Of a stretch of DNA of 64,000 nt, positions 38,777-46,360 are shown piece by piece. The notes beneath the pieces were generated by a model. It was not told the origin of the DNA. It saw only the letters and a program-made list of their open reading frames with translations, and made no database searches. Position 1 is the first letter of the stretch, and every line of letters begins with the position of its first letter. Source of the stretch: Allobranchiibius sp. CTAmp26 (GTDB lineage: Bacteria > Actinomycetota > Actinomycetes > Actinomycetales > Dermatophilaceae); contig NZ_JAGEKR010000006.1 of NCBI RefSeq assembly GCF_017565405.1, forward strand, positions 155,537 to 219,536. Reading direction: 5' to 3'. Both the position numbers and the translations under genes were made by a program.

Positions 38777-39316
38777 GTGCCGACCTACGTTGTGTTCCTG
38801 CGCGCGGTCAACGTGCGGCCACGCTGGGTGAAGATGGCGGTGCTGCGCGATCTGCTGTCGGACAACTCCTTCACCGACGTGGAGACCCACATCCAGAGCG
38901 GCAACCTGCGCATCGGCAGCACGATGCGGTCGGCGGCGAAGGTACGCACGGAGCTGGAGCGGCTGATCGGGGCCGAGTTCGGGTTCGAGGTGCCCTGTGT
39001 CGTGCGTACTCCCGCGGCTCTGGCCACAGTCGCGGTGTACGCGGAGGGGCTTCCGTCGCCGTTCCCCGACGACGAGCCGCGTCGGTACGTCACGTTCTGC
39101 GCGGCGCCGGTCACGGCGGACGCCGTCAGGCTGCTGGACGGGTGGGAGGAGCCCGGCGAGCGGCTGCGGGTGCACGGGTCCGAGGTCTACTGGTGGCTGA
39201 CCAAGCCCGCGCACGAGGCGAAGATGACCAATGCGCGCCTGGAGAGGACCGTCGGCACCGCGACCACCCGCGACCTGAAGGTCGTGCGCACCCTCGCCGA
39301 ACGCTGGGGGAGCTGA
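38777..39316 (+). CDS. DUF1697 family protein
   Basis: 179 residues from GTG. The opening PTYVVFLRAVNVRPRWVKMA and THIQSGNLRIGS are diagnostic of DUF1697, a conserved family of small cytoplasmic proteins of unknown function. One structure-based guess in the literature is nucleic-acid or cofactor binding, but nothing is established. The usual GGxNVG-type motif is AVNVRPR here. It stands alone, divergent from the phosphatase and followed by an intergenic tandem repeat. Confidence 0.88.
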   Translation: MPTYVVFLRAVNVRPRWVKMAVLRDLLSDNSFTDVETHIQSGNLRIGSTMRSAAKVRTELERLIGAEFGFEVPCVVRTPAALATVAVYAEGLPSPFPDDEPRRYVTFCAAPVTADAVRLLDGWEEPGERLRVHGSEVYWWLTKPAHEAKMTNARLERTVGTATTRDLKVVRTLAERWGS

Positions 39317-39366
39317 GCGCGCGTCCCGGCACCGCGTTGACCTGGACGAGTGCCGTACGCACGCGG

Positions 39367-39470
39367 GGCGCACGTTCGGGGCCGAGCGGCCCCCAACGAA
39401 CCCCGCACCCACCGGCCGGCGCACGTTCGGGGCCGAGCGGGCCCAAACGCGCATCCCGTACGCCGGCGTG
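39367..39470. repeat. Intergenic tandem repeat, 51-bp unit, two copies
   Basis: Units start at 39367 and 39418 with GGCGCACGTTCGGGGCCGAG, each carrying the palindromic block GGGGCCGAGCGGCCCC (perfect in copy 1, altered in copy 2 to GGGGCCGAGCGGGCCC). On the opposite strand copy 2 reads GGCCCGCTCGGCCCCGAACG, 18 of 20 identical to the core of the 13596-13729 repeat. It separates the convergent DUF1697 and cupin genes. Confidence 0.85.
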
Positions 39471-39947
39471 TCAGCCGTCGTACAACTCGAAGTCCGCGAA
39501 GTCGAAACCCGGGATCACCACGCAGCTGACGAGCACCGGCTCGGTCCGGCCCATCAGCCCGAACGGCGACGCGCGCTGCCAGTGCCCGGCGGGCACGAGC
39601 GCCTGGGGCACCGCGAAGTCGCGGTCGACGGCCGGACCGACGCCCAGGTACTCGGTGGTCCTGGCGTCGGGCACCTCGCCGTCACCGCCGAGCTGCAGCG
39701 CGAGCAGACCGCCGCGCTGGTGGATCCACAGCTCGTCCGAGGTCACCCGGTGCCACTCGCTCTGCTCGCCCGGCATCAGCAGGTACAAGATGGCGGTCGC
39801 GAGCGAACGGTGCCCGCCCGTACCGCCGGACAGGAAGTCCGGTATCTGCAGGTCGCTGCGGTAGGTCTCGCGGAACCAGCCGCCCTCCGGATGTCTCTGC
39901 AGGTCGAGCCGCTTCGCCCAGTCGGGCAGTTTGTTCCGGGCGGTCAT
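39471..39947 (-). CDS. Cupin, DUF985 (cupin_5) family
   Basis: 158 residues. KLDLQRHPEGGWFRETYRS-like start (KRLDLQRHPEGGWFRETYRS), LMPGEQSEWHRVTSDELWIH with metal-binding His/Glu residues, and PAGHWQRA fit DUF985 cupins. These bind a metal and sometimes a sugar nucleotide; most have no assigned reaction. The ribosome site GGGGACGAGG precedes the ATG. It is divergent from the YciO/YrdC-like gene with only 23 bases between starts. Confidence 0.9.
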   Translation of the reverse strand: MTARNKLPDWAKRLDLQRHPEGGWFRETYRSDLQIPDFLSGGTGGHRSLATAILYLLMPGEQSEWHRVTSDELWIHQRGGLLALQLGGDGEVPDARTTEYLGVGPAVDRDFAVPQALVPAGHWQRASPFGLMGRTEPVLVSCVVIPGFDFADFELYDG

Positions 39948-39970
39948 CCTCGTCCCCTAACGTGTGCCGA

Positions 39971-40591
39971 ATGGCGAGGTACTTCGATGTGCACCCTAGG
40001 GATCCCCAGCCGCGCAGCATCGCCCAGGCGGTGGCGATCGTGCGCGACGGCGGCCTCATCGCCTACCCGACCGACTCCGGTTACGCGCTCGGCTGCTCGC
40101 TCGACAACCCCGAGGGCAAGGAGCGGATCACCCGGATCCGGCACCTGGACAGCCATCACCACTTCACCGTCGTCTGCCACGACTTCGCCCAGGTGGGCCA
40201 GCTGGTCCACTTCGACAACCGGGTTTTCCGCGCGGTGAAGGCGGCGGCGCCCGGCTCGTACACGTTCATCCTCCCCGCCACGGGCGCGGTGCCGCGGCGG
40301 CTGCTGCACCCGAAGAAGCGCACCGTCGGCGTACGGATCGCCGCCCACCCGGTCGCGTGCGCGCTGCTGGAGGAGCTGGGCGACCCGATGCTGTCGAGCA
40401 CGCTGATCCTGCCGGACCAGGAGGACCCGATGACGGACGGATGGCAGGTCAAGGAGGAGCTGGACCACCAGGTCGACGCCGTCATCGACTCCGGCGAGTG
40501 CGGCGACGAACCCACCACGGTGATCGACTGGTCGGGCGACACACCCGAGGTCGTGCGGGTCGGATCGGGCGATCCCGCCCCCTTCGAATGA
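39971..40591 (+). CDS. Sua5/YciO/YrdC family protein (YciO-type)
   Basis: 206 residues from ATG 39971 (MARYFDVHPRDPQPRSI). The RNA-binding/ATP motif KREZ-like region reads GLIAYPTDSGYALGCSLDN, later PGSYTFILPAT and KKRTVGVRIAAHPVACALLE. The overall length and the LDSHHHFTVVCHD segment place it with YciO rather than the TsaC/Sua5 threonylcarbamoyl-AMP synthase; activity in tRNA modification is therefore not assured. TAACGT ends seven bases upstream, suggesting a leaderless transcript; a GTG nine bases earlier is in frame but would lie inside the promoter. Confidence 0.9.
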   Translation: MARYFDVHPRDPQPRSIAQAVAIVRDGGLIAYPTDSGYALGCSLDNPEGKERITRIRHLDSHHHFTVVCHDFAQVGQLVHFDNRVFRAVKAAAPGSYTFILPATGAVPRRLLHPKKRTVGVRIAAHPVACALLEELGDPMLSSTLILPDQEDPMTDGWQVKEELDHQVDAVIDSGECGDEPTTVIDWSGDTPEVVRVGSGDPAPFE

Positions 40592-40615
40592 CGCCGCCGA
40601 CCTAGGGTGGCCGGT

Positions 40616-41599
40616 ATGACGCGCGCACTCTTCGTGACCGAGAACGGCGACCGTTCGGTGCTGGCGGTGCGGGACCACGACGTTCCCGCTCCGGCACCCG
40701 ACGAGGTGCAGGTCCGGGTGGCCGCCACCGGTGTGAACTTCATCGACGTCTACAAACGCGAGGGCATCTACCCGGGTCCGACGCCGTTCGTGGCCGGCGA
40801 CGAGGGCGCGGGCACCATCGAGGCAGTCGGCTCGCAGGTCACCGATCTGCACCCGGGTGCACGGGTCGCCTGGGCCTCCGGCCCCGGCTCGGCCGCCGAA
40901 CTGGTCAACGTGTCCGCGGCGGCCGTCGTCCCCGTGCCGGACGGCGTCGACCTGCGGCTGGCCGCCGCGGCGATGCTGCAGGGGATGACCGCGCACTATC
41001 TGGTCGAGTCGACGTACGCGGTGCGCGAGGGCGACATCGCCCTGGTGCACGCCGCGGCCGGCGGTGTCGGACAGTTGCTCGTCCAGCTCATCGTCGCCAA
41101 GGGCGCCCACGTCGTCGCGACCGCCGGCAGCGCCGACAAGCTGGCCATCGCCTCGCGGCTCGGCGCACACCACACGATCGGTTACCACGAGTACGACGGG
41201 AAGCCGAAGGACCTTGCGGCGGCGGTGCGGGAGGCTGCCGGCCGGGGGGTCGACGTCGTCTACGACGGTGTCGGCCAGGCGACCTTCGAGGCATCGCTCC
41301 GGTCGCTGCGCCCGCGGGGTCTGATGGCACTCTTCGGCGCAGCCAGCGGCCAGGTGCCGCCGTTCGACCTCCAGCGCCTGAACCAGCTGGGCTCGCTCTT
41401 CGTCACGCGTCCGACTCTGGCGTCGTACATCGCGACTCGCGAGGAGCTGCTGTGGCGGGCCGGAGCGGTGTTCGGTGCGGTCGAGCGCGGATCGCTGCAC
41501 GTCGACATCAGTGCGAGCTATCCGCTCGACGAGGCCGTTGCGGCGTACGAGGCCCTCGAAGGCCGCGCGACCACGGGCAAGCTCCTGCTCACCCCCTAA
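40616..41599 (+). CDS. Quinone oxidoreductase (zinc-free MDR/QOR family)
   Basis: 327 residues from ATG 40616. GVNFIDVYKREGIYPGPTPF and AGDEGAGTIEAVG in the GroES-like domain, then the cofactor motif VHAAAGGVGQLLVQLI (AAxGGVG), fit NADPH:quinone oxidoreductase QorA. The Zn-ligand Cys cluster of alcohol dehydrogenases is absent. It would reduce quinones or enones with NADPH. TAGGGT ends seven bases before the ATG, again a leaderless-type arrangement. A second QOR family gene lies in the acyl-CoA operon at 46361. Confidence 0.92.
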   Translation: MTRALFVTENGDRSVLAVRDHDVPAPAPDEVQVRVAATGVNFIDVYKREGIYPGPTPFVAGDEGAGTIEAVGSQVTDLHPGARVAWASGPGSAAELVNVSAAAVVPVPDGVDLRLAAAAMLQGMTAHYLVESTYAVREGDIALVHAAAGGVGQLLVQLIVAKGAHVVATAGSADKLAIASRLGAHHTIGYHEYDGKPKDLAAAVREAAGRGVDVVYDGVGQATFEASLRSLRPRGLMALFGAASGQVPPFDLQRLNQLGSLFVTRPTLASYIATREELLWRAGAVFGAVERGSLHVDISASYPLDEAVAAYEALEGRATTGKLLLTP

Positions 41600-41712
41600 C
41601 GCGGCACCCTCATCAGGAGCAGGCGTCCCAGCTGTCGAGTGCGCGATTCGCGCACCACAGGTGGCACACGCGTCACACCCGTATCCCGACATGCGCAGTC
41701 GGCCGGTGGGGG

Positions 41713-41760
41713 TGTGGACAACCCCGCAAACACCCACCTCGACGAGGGGGATGTGGATAA
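41713..41760. promoter_or_regulatory. Two DnaA-box-like 9-mers upstream of the DUF222-HNH gene
   Basis: TGTGGACAA (41713-41721; reverse complement TTGTCCACA, the high-GC actinomycete DnaA box) and TGTGGATAA (41752-41760; reverse complement TTATCCACA, the E. coli consensus) are in the same orientation 39 bases apart, with a small hairpin CCTC-GAC-GAGG between them. The 285-base gap that contains them is otherwise unusually AT-rich for this window near 41765-41845. dnaA, dnaN and oriC genes are not present, so this is not the chromosomal origin. Confidence 0.6.
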
Positions 41761-41809
41761 CTCCTTCACGAATGATCAATATTTGCAGCATCTTTCGTGG
41801 CATCTACCC

Positions 41810-41838
41810 TTGCTGTCCATATCGAACACGCGTATGAT
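41810..41838 (+). promoter_or_regulatory. Promoter of the DUF222-HNH gene
   Basis: TTGCTG (41810-41815), 17 bases, TATGAT (41833-41838). The -10 box matches the consensus at five of six positions. The start codon of the HNH gene follows 46 bases later with AGGAGG at about 41874-41879. It is the best sigma-70-type promoter seen in the window. Confidence 0.75.
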
Positions 41839-41884
41839 AAAGAGTGCAGGGATGAGGTAGGAACGGGTAGCCACAGGAGGGGCC

Positions 41885-43252
41885 ATGGCGCAGTTGACCA
41901 ACGCGACACGTCAGCCCGCTGCGCCGGGGACGGGTGCCCGGTTGATGGCCCATCTGGAGCAGGTCGCCGCGGACCTGCAGGAGTGGCCCGGGGCGTTGTG
42001 GCAGTTGGACGAGGCGGCCCTGGGTGCGGTGGTCGGGTCGATGCTGCGGATCGGGTCCCGCTTCGAGAACGTCGCTGCGTTGGTGACCGCCGAGGCGTTG
42101 AGCCGGGGGACGGTCGCCAACTCGACCGCGACGGGTGCTCCGGCGTGGGTTGCCCGGCAGGCGGTCGGCGCCGAGCCGACTGTGGTGCGCCGGGTCGGGG
42201 CGGTGGGGGTCGAGTGCGCCGATCCCCGCAACGACGTGGTGGCCGAGGCGTTGGCTTCTGGGTCGGCGAGTGTGCCGGCGGCGGCGGCCGCGTTGCGGGA
42301 AGTGCCCCGGGTCCTGCCGCTGCTGCCGACCGCGGATCGCGACGACCTGTTGGGCCGCTACCTGTCGCTGTCTGACCACGGCTGGCGCACGCTGCGGCAG
42401 CTGTCCACCCGGATCGTCGGCGAATTCGCGCCCGAGCAACTCGTGCGGGACGAGGAACGTCAGCAGGAGTGTGAGTCGGTGTTCTGGACCGACCTGCCCA
42501 GTGGGTTGACCCGGTTCGTCGCCGAACTCTCCGGTGGTCACGCCGCCGCCGTGAAACACGCTCTGCAGGCGCTTTCTGCGCCAACGCCAGAGACCGGAGA
42601 CGATGCATCAGAGCGTGACCTGCGGACCCCCGCCAAACGGCGTGCGGACGCCCTGGTGCGGCTGGTCGACACCGCCGCCGGGGTCCTGGACGGCAGCAGC
42701 CCACGACCGGTCGGGGAGTTCGGCGGGACCGCCAAAATCCTGGTCACCCTGGACTACAACACCCTCTACGAGGGACTCCGCAGCGCGGGCCGGCTCGACC
42801 AGCTCAGCGAACACGGTTCAGCAGCAAATGGATGCGCGCCCACGTACCTGCCCGGGATCGGGCGCACCACCGACGGAGAGCTGCTCGACGCCGGCACTCT
42901 CCGGAGGCTGGCCTGCGACGCCGATCTGATCCCCGCAGTCCTCGGCGGCGACTCTGAACCCCTCGACGTCGGCCGCGCCAAACGCCTCTTCACCGGCGGA
43001 TTACGCACCGCGGTCATCCACCGGGATCAGCACTGCACCTTCCCCTGTTGCGACCGGCCACCGGACTGGTGCGACGCGCATCATGTGAGGCCCTGGTGGG
43101 CCGGCGGAGAGACAACACTGACCAACGCAGCACTGCTCTGCGCCAGGCATCACACCATCGTGCACCGCGACCTGCTCACCGCCCAGGTCACCACCACCAG
43201 CGTCACCTGGGACCTCACCCCCGGACGAATGCCCTGCCAACCCGCAGCCTGA
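41885..43252 (+). CDS. DUF222 / HNH endonuclease (13E12 repeat family)
   Basis: 455 residues. The N-terminal DUF222 domain (about 30-330) is followed by an HNH nuclease: DQHCTFPCCDRPPDWCDAHH, VRPWWAGGETTLTN, LLCARHHTIVH, with a full set of Cys and His ligands. The family is the REP13E12 type, present in many copies in actinomycete genomes and thought to be a selfish or intron-like nuclease. It carries a TTA leucine codon (GGLRTAV), rare in this window. It is flanked by the DnaA-box-like pair upstream and a large hairpin directly at its stop codon. Unlike mobile introns, no interrupted gene is seen. Confidence 0.95.
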   Translation: MAQLTNATRQPAAPGTGARLMAHLEQVAADLQEWPGALWQLDEAALGAVVGSMLRIGSRFENVAALVTAEALSRGTVANSTATGAPAWVARQAVGAEPTVVRRVGAVGVECADPRNDVVAEALASGSASVPAAAAALREVPRVLPLLPTADRDDLLGRYLSLSDHGWRTLRQLSTRIVGEFAPEQLVRDEERQQECESVFWTDLPSGLTRFVAELSGGHAAAVKHALQALSAPTPETGDDASERDLRTPAKRRADALVRLVDTAAGVLDGSSPRPVGEFGGTAKILVTLDYNTLYEGLRSAGRLDQLSEHGSAANGCAPTYLPGIGRTTDGELLDAGTLRRLACDADLIPAVLGGDSEPLDVGRAKRLFTGGLRTAVIHRDQHCTFPCCDRPPDWCDAHHVRPWWAGGETTLTNAALLCARHHTIVHRDLLTAQVTTTSVTWDLTPGRMPCQPAA

Positions 43253-43320
43253 CGCTGACGGCGTTCGCAACAATTGACGGCGTTCCAACACCGTCAACGA
43301 AAGCGAACACCGTCAGCGTC
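43251..43320. terminator. Nested inverted repeat after the DUF222-HNH gene
   Basis: Outer arms GACGCTGACGGCGTTCGC (43251-43268) and 43303-43320 match at 17 of 18 positions. Inside them TTGACGGCGTT (43274-43284) and AACACCGTCAA (43287-43297) pair at 10 of 11. Each arm pair has the same single C/A mismatch, and the inner arm repeats TGACGGCGTT of the outer arm, so the structure is a repeat within a repeat. It overlaps the stop codon and would form a very stable cruciform or RNA terminator. Confidence 0.7.
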
Positions 43321-43409
43321 GCGTGGGAGCTCGGCCCGGGCCGCCCGGCTGCGAGCGAGCAACGTGATCACATGCACAAGCACCCACCGCATCACTCCCC
43401 GGGACCTCG

Positions 43410-43466
43410 TTGGGTCACGGATCAGCGACCGCTAGGGTGAGCTGGCACACAGTAAGCAAGCGCTTA
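43410..43466 (+). promoter_or_regulatory. Promoter and TetR-like operator of the acyl-CoA operon
   Basis: TTGGGT (43410-43415), 17 bases, TAGGGT (43433-43438) form the promoter. About 20 bases after the -10 box lies AAGCAAGCGCTTAGTAAGC with the palindromic core AAGCGCTT (43458-43465). Such CAAGCGCTTG-like sites are typical of TetR-family repressors of fatty-acid and acyl-CoA genes in actinomycetes. Its place downstream of the start site suggests roadblock repression relieved by an acyl-CoA; the repressor gene is not in the window. Confidence 0.65.
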
Positions 43467-43515
43467 GTAAGCCGACGCGGCCTCCCCGACGTCGGCCCGA
43501 ATACGGGGAGCACCC

Positions 43516-44736
43516 ATGCCCGAAGCTGTCATCGTCGCCACCGCCAGGTCACCCATCGGCCGGGCGCGCAAGGGGTCGCTGGTCGACATGCGACCGGACG
43601 ACCTGACCGTCCAGATGGTCCAGGCCGCACTCGACAAGGTGCCCGAGCTGGATCGCTCCGACATCGAGGACCTGATGCTGGGCTGCGGGCAGCCCGCCGG
43701 TGAGTCCGGCTTCAACATGGCCCGGGTCGTGGCCACGCTGCTCGGCCTGGACGGGGTCGGCGGCACCACGGTGCAGCGCTACTGCTCCTCGAGCCTGCAG
43801 ACCTCCCGGATGGCGATGCACGCCATCCGCGCGGGGGAGGGTGAGGTCTTCATCTCCGCAGGCGTCGAGACCGTCAGCCGCTACGACCGCGGCTCGGCCG
43901 ACGGCTACCCCGACACGAAGAACCCCCTCTTCGACGACGCCGGCCGACGTACCGAGGTCGCCGCGGCCGGTCAGATGCCGCCGTGGCACGACCCGCATGA
44001 GGACGGCGAGCTGCCCGACATCTACATGCAGATGGGGCAGACCGCGGAGAACGTCGCGTCGTTCAAGGGTGTGACACGCGCCGATCAGGACGAGTTCGGC
44101 GTACGCAGCCAAAACCTCGCCGAGGAGGCACAGAAGAACGGCTTCTGGGCGCAGGACATCACGCCGGTGACGCTGCCGGACGGCAGCACGGTGGAGAAGG
44201 ACGACGGTCCGCGCGCCGGCGTGACACTGGAGAAGGTCAGCGGGCTGCAGCCGGTCTTCCGCCCGGACGGCACCGTGACCGCCGGCAACTGCTGTCCCCT
44301 CAACGACGGTGCCGCCGCGGTGATCATCATGAGCGACACCAAGGCCAAGCAGCTCGGGCTGACACCACTGGCCCGCATCGTCTCCACCGGTCTGACGGCG
44401 CTGTCCCCGGAGATCATGGGCCTGGGCCCGGTCGAGGCGTCCCGTAAGGCGCTCGCGAACGCCGGCATGAGCATCGGCGACATCGATCTGGTCGAGATCA
44501 ACGAGGCCTTCGCCGCGCAGGTCATCCCGTCCGCCCGCGACCTCGGCATCCCGTGGGACAAGCTCAACGTCAACGGCGGCGCCATCGCCGTCGGGCACCC
44601 CTTCGGCATGACCGGGGCCCGCATCACCAGCACCTTGATCAACTCGCTGCGCTTCCACGACAAGCAGTTCGGTCTGGAGACCATGTGCGTCGGCGGCGGC
44701 CAGGGCATGGCGATGGTGCTCGAACGCCTCAGCTGA
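43516..44736 (+). CDS. Acetyl-CoA C-acyltransferase (thiolase)
   Basis: 406 residues. The nucleophile is Cys90 in GTTVQRYCSSSLQTSRMAMH; the other catalytic residues lie in the C-terminal GGAIAVGHPFGMTGAR (His) and ETMCVGGGQGMAMVLE (Cys). The NEAFAAQ motif is also present. It performs the last step of beta-oxidation, cleaving 3-ketoacyl-CoA with CoA. It is the first gene of a ten-gene plus-strand operon and follows the TetR-like operator. Chain-length specificity cannot be read from sequence. Confidence 0.95.
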   Translation: MPEAVIVATARSPIGRARKGSLVDMRPDDLTVQMVQAALDKVPELDRSDIEDLMLGCGQPAGESGFNMARVVATLLGLDGVGGTTVQRYCSSSLQTSRMAMHAIRAGEGEVFISAGVETVSRYDRGSADGYPDTKNPLFDDAGRRTEVAAAGQMPPWHDPHEDGELPDIYMQMGQTAENVASFKGVTRADQDEFGVRSQNLAEEAQKNGFWAQDITPVTLPDGSTVEKDDGPRAGVTLEKVSGLQPVFRPDGTVTAGNCCPLNDGAAAVIIMSDTKAKQLGLTPLARIVSTGLTALSPEIMGLGPVEASRKALANAGMSIGDIDLVEINEAFAAQVIPSARDLGIPWDKLNVNGGAIAVGHPFGMTGARITSTLINSLRFHDKQFGLETMCVGGGQGMAMVLERLS

Positions 44737-44796
44737 CCTCGTCGGCGCTTCCACACAGATATAACGTCAGATGCATTGTGCGACAAGGAGATACGA

Positions 44797-45549
44797 GTGA
44801 GCAGACTGTCCGGTAAGACCGCCCTGGTGACGGGTGCGAGCCGAGGCATCGGCCTCGGGATCGCCCGTCAGATCGTCGCCGAGGGTGGCCGCGTGGTCAT
44901 CACGGCGCGCAAACAGGAGGCCCTGGACGAGGCCGCCGCCGAGCTCGGCGGTCCGGACGTCGTCGTTGCGGTCGCCGGCAAGGCGGACGACCCGGCGCAC
45001 CAGCAGCAGGCGATCGACACCGCCATCCGCACGTTCGGATCGCTGGATCTGCTGGTCAACAACGCCGGCATCAACCCCTCGTTCGGCCCGCTGGTCGACG
45101 TGGACCTCGCGGCTGCGCGTAAGACGACCGAGGTCAACGCGATCGCGGTCCTCTCCTGGGTGCAGCTCGCCTACCGCTCGTGGATGCGCGAGCACGGCGG
45201 CTCGATCGTCAACGTCGCGTCCGTGGCCGGGGTCCGCCCGGCGCCGGGCATCTCGCTGTACGGCGCGACCAAGGCGATGCTCATCTCGCTCACCGAGAGC
45301 CTCGCCGTGGAGCTCGGCCCGACCATCCGGGTCAATGCCGTCGCACCGGCCGTGGTGAAGACCCAGTTCGCGCAGGCGCTCTACGCGGAGGGTGAGGAGA
45401 AGGCATCGGCCGACTACCCGCTGAAGCGGCTGGGCGAGCCCGAGGACATCGCCACCGCCGTCACCTACTTCCTGTCCGCAGACAGCTCCTGGGTCACCGG
45501 CCAGACGCTCGTGCTGGACGGCGGCATCACCCTGCGCGGGGGAGTCTGA
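44797..45549 (+). CDS. SDR family oxidoreductase, operon gene 2
   Basis: 250 residues from GTG 44797, after AAGGAG. Classical SDR: TGASRGIGLGIA, NNAGIN, NVASVAGV, YGATKAML (Tyr-Lys pair), and the C-terminal SSWVTGQTLVLDGGI typical of FabG-like proteins. Candidate role in the operon: a 3-hydroxyacyl-CoA dehydrogenase, or reduction of a 4-ketoacyl-CoA to 4-hydroxyacyl-CoA as LvaD does in levulinate breakdown. The operon has two SDRs, so both steps could be covered. The next gene begins one base after this stop. Confidence 0.92.
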   Translation: MSRLSGKTALVTGASRGIGLGIARQIVAEGGRVVITARKQEALDEAAAELGGPDVVVAVAGKADDPAHQQQAIDTAIRTFGSLDLLVNNAGINPSFGPLVDVDLAAARKTTEVNAIAVLSWVQLAYRSWMREHGGSIVNVASVAGVRPAPGISLYGATKAMLISLTESLAVELGPTIRVNAVAPAVVKTQFAQALYAEGEEKASADYPLKRLGEPEDIATAVTYFLSADSSWVTGQTLVLDGGITLRGGV

Positions 45550-45550
45550 G

Positions 45551-46354
45551 GTGTCGGCTCCGGCAGCTGGAGCACAGACCGTCGTCGTCACCGGCGCTGC
45601 CCGAGGAATCGGTGCGGCCATCGCCACCCGGATGGCCGCCGACGGGGCCCGGCTGGTCGTCAGCGACCGCGACGGCGACGAACTACGCGAGCTCGCCGAA
45701 CGGATCGGCGCGCACCCGGTGGTCGCCGACATCGCCTCCGATGGCGGCGTACAGAACCTCGTCGACGCGTCGCTGGAGGCTCTGGGCCGGATCGACGTGT
45801 TCTTCGCCAACGCCGGGATCGCCCTGGGCACAGGACTTTCCGGTACCAGTGACGAGCAGTGGGCGACGATCCTGGACATCAACGTCCTCGCGCACGTACG
45901 TGCGGCGCGGGCCCTGGAGCCGATCTGGGAGAAGCAGGGCGGTGGACGCTTCGTCGTCACCGCGTCCGCTGCAGGTCTTCTCACGATCCTGGACGACCCG
46001 TCGTACGCGGTGACCAAGCACGCGGCCGTCGCGTTCGCGGAATGGCTGAGCGTCACCTACCGCCACCGCGGCGTGGTCGTGCAGGCGATCTGCCCACAGG
46101 GCGTGCAGACGCGAATGCTCGAGGCGTCCGGCGAGCTGGAGGAGCTGCTCAGCCACGACCAGGCGCTGCCGCCCGAGCGGGTGGCCGATGCCGTCGCGGC
46201 GGCGCTCACGACCGAGGATTTCTACATCCTTCCCCACCCCGAGGTGGCCGGGTACGCGGCGCTGCGCAGCGCCGAGCCGGACCGCTGGCTGGCCGGGATG
46301 AACAAACTGCAACGCAAACTCGAGGACGCGCGGGCGACGCGCTATGGAGGCTGA
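45551..46354 (+). CDS. SDR family oxidoreductase, operon gene 3
   Basis: 267 residues from GTG. TGAARGIGAAIA, FFANAGIALGTG, and YAVTKHAAVAF as the catalytic Tyr/Lys segment. It lacks the C-terminal DGG motif of gene 2 and instead ends with EVAGYAALRSAEPDRWLAGM, a pattern of longer actinomycete SDRs in fatty-acid operons. The two SDRs are thus different subfamilies, arguing for two distinct oxidations. It is separated from its neighbours by 1 and 6 bases, so it is co-translated. Confidence 0.92.
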   Translation: MSAPAAGAQTVVVTGAARGIGAAIATRMAADGARLVVSDRDGDELRELAERIGAHPVVADIASDGGVQNLVDASLEALGRIDVFFANAGIALGTGLSGTSDEQWATILDINVLAHVRAARALEPIWEKQGGGRFVVTASAAGLLTILDDPSYAVTKHAAVAFAEWLSVTYRHRGVVVQAICPQGVQTRMLEASGELEELLSHDQALPPERVADAVAAALTTEDFYILPHPEVAGYAALRSAEPDRWLAGMNKLQRKLEDARATRYGG

Positions 46355-46360
46355 GACGAC

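Noticed and set aside
41713..41760. Chromosomal origin of replication
   Set aside because: Only two DnaA-like boxes and no dnaA, dnaN, gyr or rpmH genes nearby.
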